Origin: Trileptium ribeirensis
Lineage: Eukaryota > Nematoda > Enoplea > Enoplida > Thoracostomopsidae
Reading direction: 5' to 3'
NCBI GenBank assembly: GCA_030248225.1
Contig: JASANE010009921.1
Coordinates: 36,292-100,291 of the forward strand
DNA: 64,000 bases
Part shown: piece after piece, positions 36,749-48,983 of the stretch
Layout of the letters: the number at the start of each line of letters is the position of its first letter
Numbering within the stretch: the first letter of the stretch is position 1
Translations under genes and position numbers: made by a program
Notes under the pieces: generated by a model
Database searches by the model: none
What the model was told of the DNA's origin: nothing
The model's input: only the letters and a program-made list of their open reading frames with translations

Positions 36749-37550
36749 CAGGGAATAACCGGAACCGTCCATTTCAACCGGACCCGGAACTGGAACCTGG
36801 TCTTCGAAAGTTATAGTAGAATAGATGAACGAAAAATGAAAGCACAGTGGATTTGAAATGTATTAAAATAACTTACATTAAGGTTAATGTTTTGCGATGG
36901 CAGTATTGCTTCTCTGGAACTTTGAAGAGATCAGAGATATTGTTTACGCTAGCGTTGGGCTACCAGTGCCTGTCAGCTAGGTCATAATGACAGAATGCAA
37001 TAAATGAGATAAACTGTTATGCTGCTAGCACAGTTTCAAAAAATACAGTTCATTGTCAAGAACTCAGTTTTTGTTGCACATTTACTTCAATGTAGACTGA
37101 TTTGCAAAGTTTACAAACACACTGGAAAGTGCTTGACGCAACTTATATTAGCCAAGCTTACAGCTAAGTACTTCAAAATTATCCATACTATGTTACCGAG
37201 TTGGACCGGTTTAATTGTAACATACCCCACAGACTTCTGAATGTATAAAATAGCTTTTACAAACATCGAACTGGCTTTGTTCTGCTAACAAACTCTGCAG
37301 GATTAAGATGAAAATTTTTTACTGAAATTATGTGTCCTACTTCCGTTTCACACGGCAGTTTGCTGAGTTAATCTTTTCTTTTGTTTGGCTGTTTTTGGAA
37401 CTTGATCATTGTGTATGTTACATATGTATGGACCTCATATGAATCAAAAATGTGGCAATTTCAAACAAATTTTTAAACGGGAATTCCGGTATGGTTTGTC
37501 TTTTGCCGGAACACGATTTTCATCGGAACCGGAATTCCGTTTAATCCCTG
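36749..37550 (+). mobile_element. hAT-like non-autonomous element, copy B (802 bp)
   Basis: Starts CAGGGAATAACCGG and ends GTTTAATCCCTG. Flanking 8-mers GTATACAT and CTATAAAT match at 6 of 8. Shorter than copies A, C and E by internal deletion. Its 5' end lies 12 bp inside the intron after 36736, almost touching the splice donor. Confidence 0.8.
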
Positions 37551-37986
37551 CTATAAATGGCACTAGTTTACTTATGTAGGTACTAATTATTGGTTTTGTG
37601 CCGTATTGGACTTGACTAAATTGTATAATAAAGTCATATTGATCAATCCATATATTTTTTTTATTTTTGACAAAAAAGTTTGGGTTTTTAGAAAAATATG
37701 GTAGGAGGGACTAGTTGCCGGTAAAGCTATATATATATATATATAGTGCAGCCGGAACTACCTTACGAAAAGCAAAACGACTGACAACCGTTGACGCTAC
37801 CGAGCTACAAGCGTGTAGTTACAAGATAAAACAACACGTGCCACATTGATGCTGGCTACATACACAAACCACGAGGTGACGAAGCTTTCCCGTCTCAATA
37901 AGTTTCGATAGCCGTCATAACCAGCAAAACACCCACGCTATTACAAAATAAAGCTTATAACACATTGTCATTATATGCATATATAT
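37551..37986. other. Intronic spacer with TA microsatellite
   Basis: Contains a short TA run at about 37727-37745; otherwise nothing recognised. Confidence 0.4.
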
Positions 37987-38053
37987 CAGGGAATAACCGG
38001 AGCCAGCAGCCGGAACCGGCCATTGAAAGCGGAACCGGAACCTGGTCTTCCAA

Positions 38054-38087
<34 letters not shown>

Positions 38088-39145
38088 AAACAGATGAAAG
38101 AAGAAATGCAGGTATAGTGGATATCAAATGCATTGAAAATAACTTTTACATTAAACTTTGTGTATTGCGATGGCATTATTGCCTTTCTGAAACTTTAAAG
38201 AGACTGAGGAAGCTAATAATGTTTATTTATCGATCAATATGCCGGGTTTTGGACACCCAGAGCAAAAAATACCTTCCACTATACACCATTGCGTATACCT
38301 CGTCAAATTGAATGTGCTTACAAAGCTTGGAGCGTAGAATACACACTTTCGCTCTGTCTCCAGTCCATCCCCCTTTTACTACACATACATTTGTTACGTA
38401 CATGATCTTCTGTAGGAAACTTGAAATTATTGGTTTATATGATTCTAAGAGAAAATAGGTAGACGGTAATTTTCTGATCAGTGGCCAGAGACACTGTTCA
38501 GGCTAGCGTTACACGAACAGTGCCCGTCTGTTAAATGATAATTATGATAACTTTCTAATCAGAATGATATAAATGAGACAAACTGTGATGCTGCTCGCAC
38601 AGTTTCAACAAATGCAGATCATTGCCAAGAACGCAGTTTCTAGCTTCGCTGCAGATTTGTTACTTTACTTTAATGTAGACTGATTTACAAAGTTCGCGAT
38701 CGCACTGGCTGGTGCTTGACGCAATTTATGTTAGCCCAGTTTACAGTTAAGTACTTCTGAATAATCCAAACTCTGCTACCGAATTCTAACATATACCGAA
38801 GACTTCTGAATGTGTAAAATAGCTACTACAAGCGTCGACATGGCTTTGAATTGTTAACAAACTCCTGCAGGTTATTATGAAAAATTCCTACTGTAATTAT
38901 GAGCCCTACTTACGTTTCACACGGCAAATTGCTTACTTAATCTTTTCTTTTGATTGTTTGTATTGGAGCTTCATCATTGTATAATATATGTTACATATGT
39001 TTGGATCACAGATGAAGCAAAAAATGTGAAAATTTGAAACAAAATTTTTAAACCGGAATTCTGGTTCCTGTGTGGTTTTTGCGCTTTGCCGGAACCGCAA
39101 CCGGAACACGATTTTCGCCGGAACCGGAATTCCGGTTACTCCCTG
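37987..39145 (+). mobile_element. hAT-like non-autonomous element, copy C (1159 bp)
   Basis: Starts CAGGGAATAACCGG and ends CCGGTTACTCCCTG; flanking 8-mers ATATATAT and ATATATAC match at 7 of 8. A TA microsatellite at about 38055-38085 interrupts the left end. The interior matches copy A along its length. Confidence 0.82.
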
Positions 39146-40142
39146 ATATATACATATATATACAACCGGTTGATCCAGCAAGTTATACGCATACAATTTG
39201 GTTTGTTAAAACACTGATAATGTCCCAGTTGTTGCGTTCAGCCACTACGATTTACGACGCCCCGCTACTTTCTATTTTATTACATTGTACAAATTGATAC
39301 ACGACGCTTAGGGATCCTATCAGAAAATCACTCAGACCCTAGCTTAAACTGGAAAAGATCTGCGATTGGGTAATGACCTTATTGTACCATGTGGACGGTG
39401 TGCAAATTTTTATAACGTATGTGCTAAACCTAATGTGTTAAAGAGCAAGAAGCCAATGTACTCGAAGGAGTAATCGCCATGGACGCTGCCAGCACTATTC
39501 ACACTCCACAGAAGACAGCAACTTGGCGTAGGTCTACTGAAACGTAGTTAGATGTTAACTGGTGCCGACCCGGAAACTTCGAACATATGCTCAATATTCA
39601 CGGACTGATTCAGACGTGTAATTTCGTGTGTGTATAGATAAAATATATATATTTATATAAGTTAAAACTACTTTGAAGCCATGGATATATTAAAAGGAAT
39701 GTTTTTCCAGTGCTACTATATAAATCCTCAGCGCCCAATAATTGTCCTGTACAATTACTCGATATGCTATAACGTCAGTATTAGAGCCATGAAAGTGCGC
39801 TAATCATTAACCTAATCTATGAGATCAGTAGCTAAACAAAAATAAAACCATCAAGTCCAAACTATCATTCGCATAAAATATGCGGCAAAAACAGTTTATT
39901 AATCACCAGTTTCTAGACCTAGGCTCTACTTTTATAAAAATATTATACAATATGTCGTAGCTTAAAATTATACAGATCAAAACCTCTTCCGTATCAACTC
40001 GACAATAATCGTGTTTTATCTGACTGCCGAAAAAACAGAAAACGACTCATGCTAACATTAGTATTAACTAATAAGAAACGGTACGCAAATTAAGCACTCC
40101 GATCAAAAACAGCTTCTTACACAATGCGCCATACCTATTTGG
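39146..40142. other. Intronic spacer, nothing recognised
   Basis: No exon or element termini supported in this part of the large intron (36737-42420). Confidence 0.4.
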
Positions 40143-41067
40143 CAGGGAGTAACCAGAATTCCGGTTCCGGTGAAAATCGTGTTCCGGTTGCGGTTCCGGC
40201 AAAAGGCAAAAACCATACCGGAACAGGAATTCCGGTTTAAAAATTTGTTTCAAATTTTCCACATTTTGCATCTGTAGTCCAAACATGTACAATGATCAAG
40301 TTCCAAGACAACCAAACAAAAGAAAAAATTAACTCAGCAAATTGCCATCTGAAACGTATGTAGGACATATAATTTCAGTAGGAATTTTTCATCTTGACCC
40401 TGCAGGAGTTTATTAATAAAAAGCCAAGTCGATGCTTTTGTAGCATCTATTTTACCCATTCAGAAATTTGCAGTGTATATTAGAATTAAACTTTTCCAAT
40501 TCGGTAACAGAATATAGATTATTCAGTAGTACTTATATGTAAGCTTACCTAACAAATTGTTTCAAGCACCAGCCACTGCGCTTGTAAACTTTGTAAACCA
40601 GTCCACATTGGAGTAAAGTAACCTATGTGCAACGCAGCCAGAAACTGCATTCTTGGTAATGACTATATATATTGAAACTATGCGAACAGTATCATATTCA
40701 AGTTTCCTAAAAAATGTAATAAACGTATGGCCAGTAAAGCGCAGTGGTTGGGAACAGAGTGAAAGTGTTTAGTCTACGCTCCAAGCTATAGAAGCATATT
40801 CAGCATGACGCAATTTACGCAAGGCATTTCATTGCTCTGGGTGCCCAAAACGCGACATAGCGATCGTTATTAGCTTGCTCACTCTCTTCAAAGTTCCAGA
40901 GAGACAATAGATTAAGTTTAATGTAAAAGTTATTTTACTACATTTTAAGTCCACTATACCTTTATTTTTTGCAGCATCTATTTTACTATATATAAATTTT
41001 GAAGACCAGGTTCCGGATCGGGTTTAAAAGGTTCCGGTTGCTGGTTCCGGTTTCCCGTTATTCCCTG
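40143..41067 (-). mobile_element. hAT-like non-autonomous element, copy D (925 bp, reverse)
   Basis: Opposite orientation: starts CAGGGAGTAACC and ends CCGTTATTCCCTG. Flanking 8-mers CTATTTGG and CCATTTGG match at 7 of 8; because they are not simple TA sequence they are the clearest proof of an 8-bp target duplication for this family. Confidence 0.85.
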
Positions 41068-42420
41068 CCATTTGGGATGATTACACATATATATATGTTG
41101 TCAAAATTATATTTGTTTTCGAAAACATAGCGTTCATTTGTTAATAGACAGTCTCTCAAACGCTGCCGACACATGTATAATTCGCGTCAAGAGCACCTAT
41201 GACCTTCGCTATTTTCAAGTCTATACATTCAATGTGGCATTTTAAATATCAATTATGTGTCGTCAGTGTCTAAAATTTAACCTTGATTCGCGAGCCCCGG
41301 AAACTGAATATATAATTGCTAGGGTTGCAGCTCGCCACCACAATTTAAAGATTTCGGTATATATGACAGCACAGTATATATGTGCATGATTAAGGCGCGC
41401 ACCATGGAAACCTAATAATTCAGAACGAGCCTACCTCGCCCCCCAATTTAGAGAGCTTTGTGTATTATAGGTGCGATTAACTAGTGGGGTACAAGATTTT
41501 CTTTTCGTATTTCATTCTAAAATCAACTGTGGAAACAAGTACCTCTCATGCGCCGTGTACACTAAGAATCTTATTTGTCAAAGCTCCAATGATATTATTT
41601 GTTAAAAGTAGTCATCTCATTTTTGGTAATTGTTGGAATACGTCTTCGAGAAACACGTTTGCAAATTCATGGAATACGTTTGTATGCATAATGGCTGTCA
41701 TAAAAAATGTACAGTTACTTTTCCAACACTAATTGTTGAGTGTATTTTCAAAATATGCGTTCCTCAAGATGTTCTAAAGGCTATGGAATGAAGGGTTATG
41801 CATTTGCTGAATCTTTTGCAAAGGGTTATTAATTGCCCCTTCCTACTGGTTAAGAACTTGGGGACGCCAAATACTGTCGGTGGGGTTGAAATACGGGTAC
41901 CCTGGTTTTTTTGCTTCGAAATCTAAAAAATTTTAAAATACAATGTTTGTCTGCGAAAAATGTAAATTTTTATCAAATGCGTTCAGAAACGTGCAAAAAC
42001 TTCTTTATTGAGGTGAAAAATAATCTTTCAATCAGATTTTTGATGAAACTAATAAAATTTTTAACTTGAGATGAATCTTGTAAAATGATTATGAAGCTTT
42101 TATATCGGCTTGGGCTGTTTTTCACGGTGAAGCCAAACATTTCGCTAATGTGTCTCAACCGGGGGCACCTGTGTTTTACCGTGGGAGATGCTTGAGGGCC
42201 GCCCCAACACTTCACTTCGGATAGTTGCTTTGTCATTTTGGAGAAAAAACTAGGGTTTTTAACATCATTTTTGTATCTAGCTGTTTGTCTGGACCATATT
42301 TTTAGTTCGTATGATGCTAGGCAAACGAAGCCTTCACATTATTGCTGCGACTGAAAGGTATTTTATTTTGTTGCCGTCAATGTTGTCAATGGAAAGTAGT
42401 CAATTGCTATTATATTTTAG
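41068..42420. other. Intronic spacer, nothing recognised
   Basis: Frames at 41484-41732 and minus 41973-42236 show no family motif. The stretch ends in the acceptor of the next receptor exon. Confidence 0.4.
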
Positions 42421-42536
42421 GACGCGGATCCTCAAATAACATTAGAACGAGAATGCAGCTATTTAATTGTGATTCCATCGAAAAAAGTGTGCGCGCTTTC
42501 GAAAACGATAACAACGTCGTCGTCAGCTACGTCTCA
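42421..42536 (+). CDS. M6PR: M6PR-like receptor, last MRH-domain exon
   Basis: Acceptor TTATATTTTAG, donor TCTCA|GTAAGC, phase 0 in and phase 2 out. It encodes LERECSYLIVIPSKKVCALS. The two cysteines are 12 apart with a Tyr two residues after the first, the same spacing as the closing pair of CD-MPR (C-x-Y-x9-C) where that Tyr contacts the sugar. The Glu in LERE could stand for the binding Glu, but alignment is loose. After the second cysteine the chain becomes Thr/Ser-rich, starting the stalk. A different, more obvious open frame here gives no MRH match and is not used. Confidence 0.75.
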
Positions 42537-43037
42537 GTAAGCTACTAGTATCTCGCATGCGATAGTGAAACGGTACGAGCGTGGTTTCATTTTTAAGATG
42601 TGTTTGATGTATATACCACCATAAACCTTCTGGAACCCTGAGCCCATTGAAAAGCCGAAAACCTCGTCGACCTTTTACAATCAAAAGCAACTGACAACTC
42701 ACAAGTGTTGCTACTGGTTTCTAGATAACCAAACCATTTTATTCAACACACTGCAAAAACCTGTATAGACAATTCTTTATGTGTGGAGATCGAGTACATT
42801 GATCCTGGACGCTAGATAACCAAATCATTGTATCCAGTGTTCAGATAACCAATATATAGGCCATTCCTGATTCCTCTCATACAATTCACAACTAAAGAAA
42901 TTTAAACACAGTATATTTGCGAAATCGGGTTCGTCGAGCGAGTCCAAAAGGTTATTAAACATTCTGGATACCATGCTTTTGCTCTCTATATTCGACGGAG
43001 GACAACTGAATCCTGTCTAGACGCCGGAAACAGTGGA

Positions 43038-43313
43038 ATGACTTCGAATGTAGAACCAGCGGAAACTAATCCTACCATAACCCGAAGACTTCGTTTGAAA
43101 CAGTTCGATTTGTATGTAACTTCAGCGGTGTCAGCATGTGGCCACCCACCAGAGCAACGTCACCCAAGCCTATCTGCTGAGTGTATAGGTTCGTCGTCTG
43201 AACAGGGACAGGACAAACCACAGAAATGTAGAAATTACGTAACGATGATGGATAATCCAGTTGACCAGCGCCGTTTCAGACTAGTTAGCAGCATGCCGTC
43301 AATTTTTTGCTGA
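43038..43313 (+). pseudogene. Unknown 91-codon frame inside the 3.4-kb element
   Basis: Starts MTSNVEPAETN and is polar with three or four cysteines (SACGHPPE, AECIGSS). I do not recognise it. Composition is more GC-rich and codon-like than the introns around it, which supports former coding. It is missing from the short copy at 51.9-52.6 kb. Confidence 0.25.
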
Positions 43314-43446
43314 TATTGTCAATTTTTTGGCGTGTTGTGTAACTTTTCCTCAACTAAAGAAGAACTTACCTAAATTCCCAAACCCGCTCGTCTGCCGTGC
43401 GACACAACACCAACAAATCTGGCAATTGCGTCGGCCTATAAAATGA

Positions 43447-44280
43447 GTGTTCTCGTCATCACAACGTTTGCCACAACCGGTTGACACCACAATACTGCTG
43501 TACAAACGCGATATCGTGAAGTACGTGACCGAAGCGTGGTTATGTCACAAAGTAACTCGTAAAATGCGGACATTTACATACTTTTTTAATGACGAAAATT
43601 TTAATGAATCGAAAACAATTCAAGAAACTGTCAGTCTCAACGCATGCTTCGTCACAACATGTGGTAGTGAACCTATGAAACAAATTGGAAACATTTGGGC
43701 TACTGATAAGAAGTTAGAATGGCAATACCCAGGAGGCGGTATTCACTGTTGTTCCTGGAAGGCAGACTTTCCAAGTAACGAAGTTTTTTTGACGACAGCC
43801 AAGGTATACAAACAGCAATTTCCGGAGTCGACAGCAGGTGACTTATCGAATTATGAAGGAAGGTTACGAGGAAGGCTCCTGTAGCCTGAGCGAAGATAAG
43901 TGCTTATTTGGAAACATAATCAAACGGAAAAATGTGACATAATTCCTTGGAAGCGGATGGCAGGTAAACTTATAGCTAAACAGTGGCTTTCCAATGATGG
44001 AACATTGGTATTAAAAAGCCAGCGAAGTAAACAGTTGGTAGACTGTAGTGAAAGATCAGTGAGACTAAGCGACCAGGGCATACCGTTCAAGATAATCGAT
44101 AGTAAACGTCAAAAATTTTATCGTTCTTGCAAGCGCCGAGATATCACCGCATCGTCTCTTCAGCCCCTGAGCATCGTTACATTGAAGAGCAAGAGTATCA
44201 AAATTCGCGAAATGACAGCCACGGTTCGAACAAAAATGGTCAAATGCTCGTATAATTCCACCATTGCGCCCTTCAGATAG
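43447..44280 (+). pseudogene. Decayed cysteine-rich glycoprotein-like ORFs
   Basis: Two neighbouring frames (43447-43884 and 43900-44280) with a frameshift at about 43865-43900 look like one old coding region. Features seen: regularly spaced cysteines (AWLCHK, NACFVTTC, HCCSW, EKCDII, VDCSE), aromatic residues and N-glycosylation sequons (NES, NQT, NST). This pattern loosely recalls the ectodomain of class III viral-type membrane glycoproteins, as captured by some BEL/Pao-like retroelements. No signal peptide, fusion loop or membrane anchor was recognised, so this is a weak resemblance and not an identification. It is broken and cannot give a full product. Confidence 0.25.
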
Positions 44281-44422
44281 CGATCGAACTGACTATGACC
44301 CGGTTTCTAATTTTCGGGTGCCGGGAATGGAGCGTTCGCACAGTTATTGCAAATCACCAGGTGCGTTCGGTGAACGATAAGCTGAGCTTGCTGCGTCTGT
44401 TACAATCTGGAAGAATGAAGTC

Positions 44423-44896
44423 GTGCTACCGATAGCTATGCAAAACAGCTCGAAGCTGGGTAGTAAAGAAGTGTTTAGAGGAAAAGGTCTTCTTAAAGTA
44501 CCGTTCGTGGTACCTTGCGAGAAATTGGCCTCAACATCATTACCAGTCGCTGATCCACGCATCAGAAAACGTAGCATGCTGATACCGCTGCCTAGCTTCG
44601 CGAAGAAAAAGAAACTCACCAAAGACGACCATGCTGTCGTCGAACCGATTAATGACGGGAAGCCGAGCAGCTGTAAGGCAATGGCAGCACATCGGTCAAT
44701 GGGTAACGCTCAGCCGAGTGAACATAACTATGCGGCTACACCACAATCAATTGGTAGTAATGCTATACCTCGTTTAGATTTAGCGATAGCTATAAACAAA
44801 CCAGCACAGCATCAATGCGACGCTCAAGTCGGTGTTGAAACGCTTCCTCATTTAAGCGTTCTGAGAATAGGAATCAGCCCTGCAATCCAACAATAA
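44423..44896 (+). pseudogene. Unknown 157-codon frame inside the 3.4-kb element
   Basis: Not recognised. A Lys-rich patch (FAKKKKLTKDD) sits mid-protein, and the rest is polar with few hydrophobic runs. It continues in another frame into a basic segment around 44900-45020 (QKRKKKRGKFAEKKHAQRY), suggesting a former basic tail. It is absent from the deletion copy downstream. Confidence 0.25.
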
Positions 44897-45905
44897 GCAA
44901 TCTACAGATCAGTCAGCAAAGCAAACAGAAGCGTAAAAAGAAGCGAGGAAAATTTGCGGAAAAGAAGCATGCTCAAAGGTACTGGGGCCACGGTCCAGCT
45001 GGTAGCAACAGCCGCAAGGCAGCTTAATTGGTCTACATTTTTGGCTACAGCGTCCTGCACTTATAGTATCAGGTGTCATTTATGTACGACGGCGTTGGAT
45101 ATGTTGAGCAGCACACGGGTGCCATGTTTCGCGAGGAATGAACGATTGTAACGCTATACGTTGGCGTGGTGCGAGAGCTAATTCCACTAGCGATGCCGAT
45201 TTGTTTCTTTGAATGATTTTTAAAATATGATTTTACAAAATTTAATAATTTAATACATATTTTCTTAAAGTTTAAAATATCATGCTGACATTTTGGTTGT
45301 TGAAATATTTGCTGTCCGTAGGTGTTTCCTCAGTGAACGTGATCGTTTGCACAGGGGACGACTACTGCTGCCGCTTCGGACGTGGCCGGCTGCTAAGCGG
45401 ACGGATGTGCACGTTTGCGGTGCGGACGTGCGCGGCTGACAATACTGCGGATACGGACCCGTAACGAGCATCGTTATACCAGTATAGTCAAGTTGGACTC
45501 TAGAAAGCAAAACCATAGTATCTTGCGTACTTCATAACATAATAAGCATTCACTGTAAGGTAAAATACGCAACAACATTCCGGAATTTGAAAAATCGCAA
45601 TTATGACAAAGGGTCAATGAATCATATTCGGGCCTACAAGGGCCCAGGGAGTGGTCCCATAAAAAAGTGGTCAGCAAAGTTGTAGATCGCGATGACTTTA
45701 TTCTGATGGTGGTCACCCTTTTTTGACTCGAAGCATGCGTCGCGAAACCAAGCATGGGGGGTTACGAAACATTGGTACCCGTATGGCCAGATTTGGCAAA
45801 GAACTCTCAAAAACCCGTTTTTTGCTATTTTAACCCAAAAAATGGAGACGGAGCTGTTCGTGTTCAAATAAAGGGAGATCATTATCACTTTTGCAAGCAG
45901 CGTTT

Positions 45906-46726
45906 TGTTGTGAAATGTTCGAGCACCTGTTGCAGATTATGTTTTGTGTGACTGAGGATGGAACACGATGGAATTGAATTGGTAGTTATTAGTATGACTC
46001 ATACATTGAACGTCTAAAACATTTTTATTATGGACGACTGGTCTGTTTGCTGTGGAGCTCGACCCCCCATGTCCGCCCCACTCGGCCGAAACCACACATG
46101 TTCAAGTAAATCCAAAAATTTTTAAGTATCAAAATTTATGTTTTTTGCAAATTGTTTTTTAATCACTAGTTTACATTTTTAATGCTAAAACATCGTTTTC
46201 TAGCTCGAAAATGTGTTCACGACACTAAACCAACATGAAAATACAGGAATATTTAGTACTTTTAAGCAAAATTAATTCCCCTCACTTTGAAATTTCCCGG
46301 GAGAGTGAACATGGGTCCACCCGAAGTTTTCTTCCCCACTTTTCGGAGGGATGTGGACAGGCCAGGACAAGAGAGTTGACTGTATTAAATGGCTTCTGAT
46401 ACCCTGACTGGTGGTGGTGAGGCAATGGAACTTGACATCTCGATAACTAACTGTGAGCATTACCCTGATTGCGAAGCAATCGGTTTTGGGGGTATGAGAT
46501 GATTGGGGGTCCAGAGACTATGGGGGCATAGCTGAAAAGATGGTGGGCCCCTTCCCCGAATGCCCCCCAACCGAAGCAGGGCCGAGCATTCTGTACTCAG
46601 TTAGTGTCCAAAACCTCAAAGTAAATCTTTCATTAGCAGCCGTTCCTGCGATCGTTACAGTTAGATTAAAACCCTTTCCCGCATGAATGAATGCGCCTTT
46701 CGTACAATATTGAACAAGCTTTTGCC
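45906..46726. other. Intronic spacer
   Basis: Nothing recognised; small open frames only. Confidence 0.35.
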
Positions 46727-46800
46727 ACATCGGCGGATTGACCTTGGATCGTCGATAGTTTGCGTGCGAGCCTTGGGCTCTAACCGTTAAACTATTTATG
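46727..46800 (-). repeat. tRNA-like segment, likely SINE head
   Basis: On the minus strand TAGTTTAACGGTTAGAGC reads as a tRNA A-box region and GATCCAAGGTCAATCC as a B-box region missing one T. The intervening 30-odd bases can hold an anticodon arm. This is the best of several degraded tRNA-like pieces in the window. Confidence 0.4.
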
Positions 46801-47811
46801 AGCTGTTTCTCGGTTCTTTAAGGAATTTCACAAAGCGCTCGAATAGGAGCACGTGCGGTGCGACAAACTCGCCAAATGTAGGTTATTGCTTGTGTGTTGC
46901 TGTATGCAGAAAAGAGCGAAATGTCTAAATACCCTCGAAAATAGTAAAATTCTTAGCTTTCCTGTTCTCTAATCAGGAATTGATAATGAACTTCGTCGAC
47001 GTTGTTATTTATCGATCTGGGATTGTGTTGATTTTGTTTTCTTTATGTAAAAAGCTGACAGGTGTGAACCTACGAAGTAGATTTTAAACATTTAGGTAGA
47101 AGGTGTCTATCAATAAATGAGTTATTCAAATGGGAAATAATTATTGTGCAGGCGCATAATTAGTTATATCTTAACTTCTGCATTTTTGAGCGGAGCTCGG
47201 CGAAGCCGAGCGAAGCGTTTTTATTTTCTGTCTGGGAGTAAAAAGGTCGATGTCCGTCCGTTCGTTCGTTCGGTCCGACGGATGTCAAGAACCACAGAAC
47301 GGATTTTTAAAAACCTTTTTTGTTTGGAAGCCTATCATGTCAGAGTGTGCACCTGATATTTGGGATTAAAAAATTTTGAGTGGTTAAGTAGTAATTAGCT
47401 AATTAGTTAATTTTATGCAGCTAAAATTGAGAATTTTGCAATATTTGTGTTATTTATTGAAATAGAATCATTTCGATCAAACCATTATAGGGTTTTTGGG
47501 TCGAAGAATTCAAATATAATATTTTTACCAATGATAAAGCCCTATGCCCTATGAAATGTAGTTACAAGAACATAAAATTGAGTACATTCGTAATGCCACA
47601 GCCCAAGCTAAATGTAGTTCCACTACCGACTAGTGAATATTTTAACCGCAGAGGTGTTTTTGTAAAAGCAATAGTTTCTATCACGGAAAACTATCCAAGC
47701 AAATGGTTTCGAATAAAGGCATCACAATAATTCCTGCTAAAACAATTTTTATTTTGTAAATCTTGTAACCTTTCAGTGACAACAGAGGTGAGAAGGGCAT
47801 GACATTTTTTG
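46801..47811. other. Intronic spacer
   Basis: Contains a palindrome-rich patch at about 47190-47300 (GCTCGGCGAAGCCGAGC and repeated CGTT/CCGT). No gene or element assigned. Confidence 0.4.
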
Positions 47812-48127
47812 ACACGGCTCGTTGGAGACCGAGGTCGGCCCAGAGCTGCTAAATTTCAGCCCGGTCAGGCTTTTTGGAAATTGAGGTTGGCCCTTTGTAA
47901 TCAGATGTAAGCAAGCTTAATATAAATAATACAGGCGATACACATGAAAAACGCATATACGAATTGAGCCCCCCTAGAAATTCTTGAAATGAACCGAATA
48001 TTACAGAACCGTCTACTATTCATTTGGTGTTTGACTGAGTTGAAAACGAGAAATTTTTTGGCCTGATCCGGCCTGTTGGAAGGTGAGGTCTGAACGGCCC
48101 GGAGATGCAACATTTCGGCCCGGCCAG
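47812..48127. repeat. Diverged direct repeat pair
   Basis: The GC-rich segments at 47812-47900 and 48056-48127 share AGGTC.G..CGGCCC.GAG, followed by CAA/AAATTTCAGCCCGGTCAG-like sequence. Origin unknown. Confidence 0.5.
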
Positions 48128-48983
48128 TGTATAATCAGGTTACCCGCCGGAATGGGCTGGACCTAACACTTTTATTCACGATTTTGAAACATAATAATTG
48201 ATTTTTGTTTGTCGGAGTAGAGCATTGAGCTAAAGTTCCTTGTTTTTTCAACGGAGGGTACAGAATTTTCGAATTCCCGCAACATTTCGATGTTGCTCTT
48301 AAATCATCTCTCGAGGTAAATTATGTCTTTGCAAGTACGCCCAGGTGATTTGAGGTGATATTGAAAATGTTTGTGTTGTAACTAAAATAATGCTACCATT
48401 TTTACGATTCCTTTCGACTACGCATAAAAATTCAGGGCAAAGTGAAGCGGAGTTTGGTAAAAGAGGCAGTTTCCCGTAAACAAACAATATAAACAACAGT
48501 TTACACCTCAACAAAAAACGGGCTCGGCAACACGATAAAACGATTTCAAGATCTCTCGGCTAACCTGAGGGGAATTTTCTTAGGTTGGTGGTAACGAATT
48601 TCCTCCTGATACTACATTAATTTTGTAAAAATCCAGCACTCTCACATACCAAATTACGCATTAACGCAACATCTGTATCTAATTAGAACATACGATATGG
48701 TTAGTATAGCAGGAGAGTACGTTTCTCTTATTGCAGCACAAATTTAGTGCATTCATGGCAATTGTATCTGTTTGGGACCGCGGTTATTTATGGTCAATTC
48801 TACCCACTTGATATGGATTTCGAGATTAAAGGTTTCCGTCAAATGTTTATTATGCGTATTTTTGAGTTCCGCTATTTCAGACTGCGTTAAAGTTGTGTTA
48901 TAGTAAGTTTTAAACCTGTGGCTCCAACTTTTGTATCGACAAATTGCATTGTTTTAATACTTTCAATAATGTATTTATTTTAG

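Larger units (their letters stand above)
42540..45905 (+). mobile_element. Unclassified 3.4-kb repeat element with decayed ORFs
   Basis: Its two flanks (42540-42955 and 45470-45905) match, in the same order and orientation, the left and right halves of the continuous repeat at 51875-52610. Shared landmarks are GAGCGTGG.TTCATTTTTAAG and CTCGTCGACC on the left, and GTCAGCAAAG.TGTAGAT and CTGGTACCC.TATGGCC-like on the right. The 2.5 kb between the flanks is absent from the second copy and holds the open frames at 43038-44896. No terminal repeats or target duplication were identified, so the class is open. The left edge falls within a few bases of a receptor splice donor. Confidence 0.6.

Noticed and set aside
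42342..42548. The 68-codon frame over the third receptor exon
   Set aside because: Overlaps the true exon in another frame; only the frame starting at 42421 gives the MRH cysteine spacing and joins in phase on both sides.
45754..45951. 65-codon frame starting MGGYETLVPVWPD as a receptor exon
   Set aside because: It lies in the repeat flank shared with 51875-52610, and its cysteines do not fit the MRH spacing.
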